NCBI GenBank assembly: GCA_025350445.1 | Contig: JANXXV010000796.1 | Coordinates: forward strand, 1-8,300 | DNA length: 8,300 nt | DNA from: Bryobacteraceae bacterium | GTDB lineage: Bacteria; Acidobacteriota; Terriglobia; Bryobacterales; Bryobacteraceae | Direction: 5' to 3' | Shown: in pieces, positions 6,415 to 8,300 of the stretch | How the letters are laid out: the number at the start of each line of letters is the position of its first letter | Position numbering within the stretch: position 1 is the first letter of the stretch | Notes under the pieces: generated by a model | Databases searched by the model: none | Told to the model about the DNA's origin: nothing | Seen by the model: the letters and a program-made list of their open reading frames with translations, nothing else | Program-made: the position numbers and the translations under genes

Positions 6415-6821
6415 GGTCCGCTTTCACGATTGTTGTTGTTTCGCACAATCCCCATACTGGGCCGCGAGCGCGAGCGAGTGGCAGAGCGTCGGCAAAACGC
6501 CCGGACAACACAGGCATGGTTCGCTTCGCCGGCCGCCGGTGAGCCAGGAAACGGGCAGTCTTCTCAACATCCGCCAGGTAGGTGGGGCAGCCTCCGGGCT
6601 GCGCGGAGCGCTCTCGTTCCACCTCCGCCCATTCGGCGTCTGGCGATTCACCGGCGGATTTAGTTCTGTTTCGCAAAACTCGGGAGAAGTCCGGTGGAGG
6701 GTTCGGAACCGTCTTGGCCGAAGTAGCAGGTAAGTATTACCGCGGATCAGCGGGATCGACACGGATTGCCGGAGTCGCTGTGCGGTTGTGTGCCGGACCG
6801 GTGCGCGTCAGCGTATAGTGA
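6415..6821. other. Gene-poor interval of about 400 bases with a REP-like hairpin
   Basis: Several short frames exist on both strands, but their products are rich in Arg, Pro and Ser with no domain pattern, so I call no gene. A GC-rich segment at 6577-6602 contains GCAGCC (6587-6592) paired with GGCTGC (6597-6602) around TCCG, inside a G-rich context GTAGGTGGGGCAGCC, resembling dispersed extragenic palindromes. The interval should also hold the promoter for the downstream gene; TATAGT at 6814-6819 is a possible -10 box, but it is only two bases before the ATG at 6822 and no good -35 is evident. Confidence 0.5.
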
Positions 6822-7238
6822 ATGGATCAAACTTCAATGACCTCCGATCTTCCTACCAAGAAATGGCTCAACCTGGCGGCAGCCGAGGCCGAAGCCGAAG
6901 CCCGGAAGCTCGACGCGCACGTGACGATTTTCATTGTGGACGAAAGCGGAAACCCACTTTTCCTGCAGAAGGCGGACGGCGTAGGGCTCAACACGATTCG
7001 GATTGTGCGGAAGAAAGCCCGTTATGCGGCACTTTACCGGCGTCCGTCAAAGATTGAAGCGGATCAGTTGGGCGCCGGCAATCTGCAACTGCTGGTTTTT
7101 CCGGATGCCTTTCCGAATCGGGGTGGCTTGCCGGTGCAGGTGGACGGACATACCATCGGCGGAATTGCCGCGGGCGGAGCCGCCTCGGAAGTGGACGAGG
7201 CGATAGCGCAGGCGGCAATCAATGCCCTGCTGAAGTAG
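6822..7238 (+). CDS. GlcG/HbpS-family (DUF336) protein
   Basis: A 138-residue protein, the usual length for this family, which includes the haem-binding HbpS and GlcG of glycolate operons. Matching features in order are an N-terminal helix AAAEAEAEARKL, a strand VTIFIVDESGNPLFLQKADG, the helix IRIVRKKARYAALYRRPS, a central GGLPVQVDGHTIGGIAAGGA with the family's GGxP-V-DG-x-x-G-G-I-x-x-GG pattern, and a C-terminal helix of Ala-rich turns (DEAIAQAAINALL). No signal peptide is seen, so it is probably cytosolic. The ATG at 6822 is the first start and ATG at 6837 (residue 6) an alternative; neither has a clear Shine-Dalgarno site. No glc genes are nearby, so a glycolate role is not supported, and the ligand is unknown. 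Confidence 0.85.
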   Translation: MDQTSMTSDLPTKKWLNLAAAEAEAEARKLDAHVTIFIVDESGNPLFLQKADGVGLNTIRIVRKKARYAALYRRPSKIEADQLGAGNLQLLVFPDAFPNRGGLPVQVDGHTIGGIAAGGAASEVDEAIAQAAINALLK

Positions 7239-7245
7239 ACAATCT

Positions 7246-7575
7246 ATGTGGCAACATCTCAAAACCGAATGGGAGTACGCGAGCATTGAAATTACCGGCA
7301 ATACGGTGACCCAAGTGAACTACGACTTGCAGACCGCCGAAGGAATGCGCGGCGAGGCGATGGACGAGTTGTCCGGGCACCTGGCGAATTCCGAGCCGGA
7401 TCTGTTGGCAATCCTGAATACGTTGGGGGAAGAAGGCTGGGAGATTGCCGAAAAGCTGGAACGCGGCGGCGGAGTTGTTCTCCTTTTACTGAAGAAACCC
7501 GGCAACCGCCGCGAACAGAAGGATGCGGAAACGCGGGCGCTGATGAAGAAGGCGCTCGACGATATGGATCTGTAG
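7246..7575 (+). CDS. Small DUF4177-like protein
   Basis: A 109-residue protein seven bases after the GlcG-like gene, so probably in the same transcript. The pattern WEYASIEITG near residue 9, then ILNTLGEEGWEIAEKLERGG near 56-75, then VVLLLLKKP resembles DUF4177, a small alpha/beta fold in which W-E-Y opens strand one and LN-x-LG-x-EGWE forms the helix-turn before the next strands. The spacing between the two parts is longer than in minimal DUF4177 proteins and holds an acidic helix. The C-terminal tail (NRREQKDAETRALMKKALDD) is a charged helix. There is no signal peptide or membrane segment. The function of this family is not established; a cytosolic protein is likely. Confidence 0.65.
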   Translation: MWQHLKTEWEYASIEITGNTVTQVNYDLQTAEGMRGEAMDELSGHLANSEPDLLAILNTLGEEGWEIAEKLERGGGVVLLLLKKPGNRREQKDAETRALMKKALDDMDL

Positions 7576-7621
7576 AAAACGCCATCCACCACATTTCTCA
7601 CAGCAACCGCGGATCTCCTGA

Positions 7622-7635
7622 TAAAATTATGGGGA
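7622..7635 (+). promoter_or_regulatory. Possible -10 box and ribosome binding site of secA
   Basis: TAAAAT at 7622-7627 resembles a sigma-70 -10 hexamer, but no good -35 is seen at the expected distance, and transcription from the upstream operon is equally possible. GGGGA at 7631-7635 lies ten bases before the secA ATG and supports that start. Confidence 0.3.
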
Positions 7636-7645
7636 ACGCCCTTTT

Positions 7646-8300
7646 ATGATCGATACGCTCCTAGCCAAAGTTTTTGGCACCAAGAATGACCGCGAAGTGA
7701 AGGCCATGGCGCCGGTCATTGCCAGCATCAACGTGCTCGAACCGCAAATTCAGAAACTGTCCGACGCGGAGCTTTCGGCTAAGACCCAAGAGTTCAAGCA
7801 GCGCCTGGCAAACGGCGCAACCCTGGACGACATTATGGTGGAAGCCTATGCCGTGGTGCGCGAAGCAGGCTGGCGTGTGCTGCGCATGAGGCACTTCGAC
7901 GTGCAGTTGATCGGCGGCGTGGTGTTGCACCACGGCAAGATTGCCGAAATGCGCACCGGCGAAGGTAAGACGCTGGTGGCTACGCTTCCCACTTATCTAA
8001 ACTCGCTTTCCGGGAAGGGCGTCCACGTGGTTACCGTGAACGACTATCTGGCGCGCCGCGATTCGGAATGGATGGGCCGGCTGTATAAGTTTATGGGCCT
8101 CACGGTGGGCGTGATTGTCCACGATCTGGACGACGCCGAACGCAAGGCCAGTTATGCGGCCGACATCACCTACGGCACGAATAACGAATTCGGCTTCGAT
8201 TTCCTGCGCGACAATATGAAGTTCCGGATTGAGGATTGCGTGCAGCGGCCGCACAACTTCGCCATCGTGGATGAAGTGGATTCTATTTTGATCGATGAAG
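7646..8300 (+). CDS. secA: SecA preprotein translocase ATPase, N-terminal part, 3' end outside window
   Basis: 218 codons are visible and the frame runs off the window with no stop. SecA is the essential ATPase that drives unfolded preproteins through SecYEG at the inner membrane. The sequence shows the standard N-terminus: an amphipathic start [11 protein letters not shown], the [26 protein letters not shown] segment (residues about 66-91, with the nucleotide-binding Q), Walker A MRTGEGKT at 102-109, VNDYLARRD at 131-139, [16 protein letters not shown] at 175-190, and the DEAD-type Walker B DEVD at 209-212. All key residues are intact. The start is ATG at 7646, set by the GGGGA site upstream and the usual family N-terminus. 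Full-length proteins are commonly 850-1000 residues, so most of NBD1, the preprotein cross-linking domain, NBD2 and the C-terminal region lie beyond the window. Confidence 0.98.
   Translation, partial: MIDTLLAKVFGTKNDREVKAMAPVIASINVLEPQIQKLSDAELSAKTQEFKQRLANGATLDDIMVEAYAVVREAGWRVLRMRHFDVQLIGGVVLHHGKIAEMRTGEGKTLVATLPTYLNSLSGKGVHVVTVNDYLARRDSEWMGRLYKFMGLTVGVIVHDLDDAERKASYAADITYGTNNEFGFDFLRDNMKFRIEDCVQRPHNFAIVDEVDSILIDE

Noticed and set aside
6365..6818. Overlapping short frames on both strands upstream of the GlcG-like gene
   Set aside because: Arg/Pro/Ser-rich products with no domain pattern, mutually overlapping and without ribosome sites.
1..8300. CRISPR array, tRNA or rRNA genes
   Set aside because: No regularly spaced repeats, no cloverleaf-like segment with CCA-type end and no rRNA-like conserved stretches were seen on either strand by eye.

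Overview
The window looks like chromosomal DNA of a moderately GC-rich Gram-negative bacterium, most likely an acidobacterium of the Solibacter/Bryobacter type. This is inferred from three things: a large Oar-like TonB-dependent receptor ending in Phe, a following CRTAC1-like FG-GAP/ASPIC-UnbV protein, and a TPR protein. No rRNA or other phylogenetic marker is present to prove it.

Region 1 (1-4763, + strand) is a tight three-gene block. It holds the C-terminal part of a TonB-dependent outer-membrane receptor (its 5' end lies outside the window), a seven-motif FG-GAP/VCBS protein with a C-terminal ASPIC/UnbV domain, and an exported TPR protein. Each downstream gene starts inside the stop codon of the one before it (TTGA, then ATGA), so the three are probably co-transcribed and translationally coupled. 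All three products look extracytoplasmic, which suggests an envelope or surface module. The substrate cannot be read from the sequence. A strong imperfect hairpin lies inside the first 35 codons of the middle gene.

Region 2 (4764-6821) is a decayed accessory stretch. It holds the N-terminal stub of a metallo-beta-lactamase-fold hydrolase with a frameshift, a lost metal-ligand His and a truncation. The truncation abuts an antisense remnant of an ISNCY-like transposase, which has an internal stop, a probable helix-turn-helix deletion and a 15-bp duplication. Next come minus-strand reading frames of unknown function that may be one gene split by an extra base in a C/G run, and then about 400 bases without a convincing gene.

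Region 3 (6822-8300, + strand) is intact again: a GlcG/HbpS-family (DUF336) protein, a small protein with a DUF4177-like pattern seven bases downstream, and the N-terminal 218 residues of SecA, which continues beyond the window. SecA is core housekeeping, so the decayed island sits between two well-preserved blocks. I found no CRISPR array, tRNA, rRNA or clear defence system. The best novelty candidates are the coupled receptor/FG-GAP/TPR module and the unassigned minus-strand gene.
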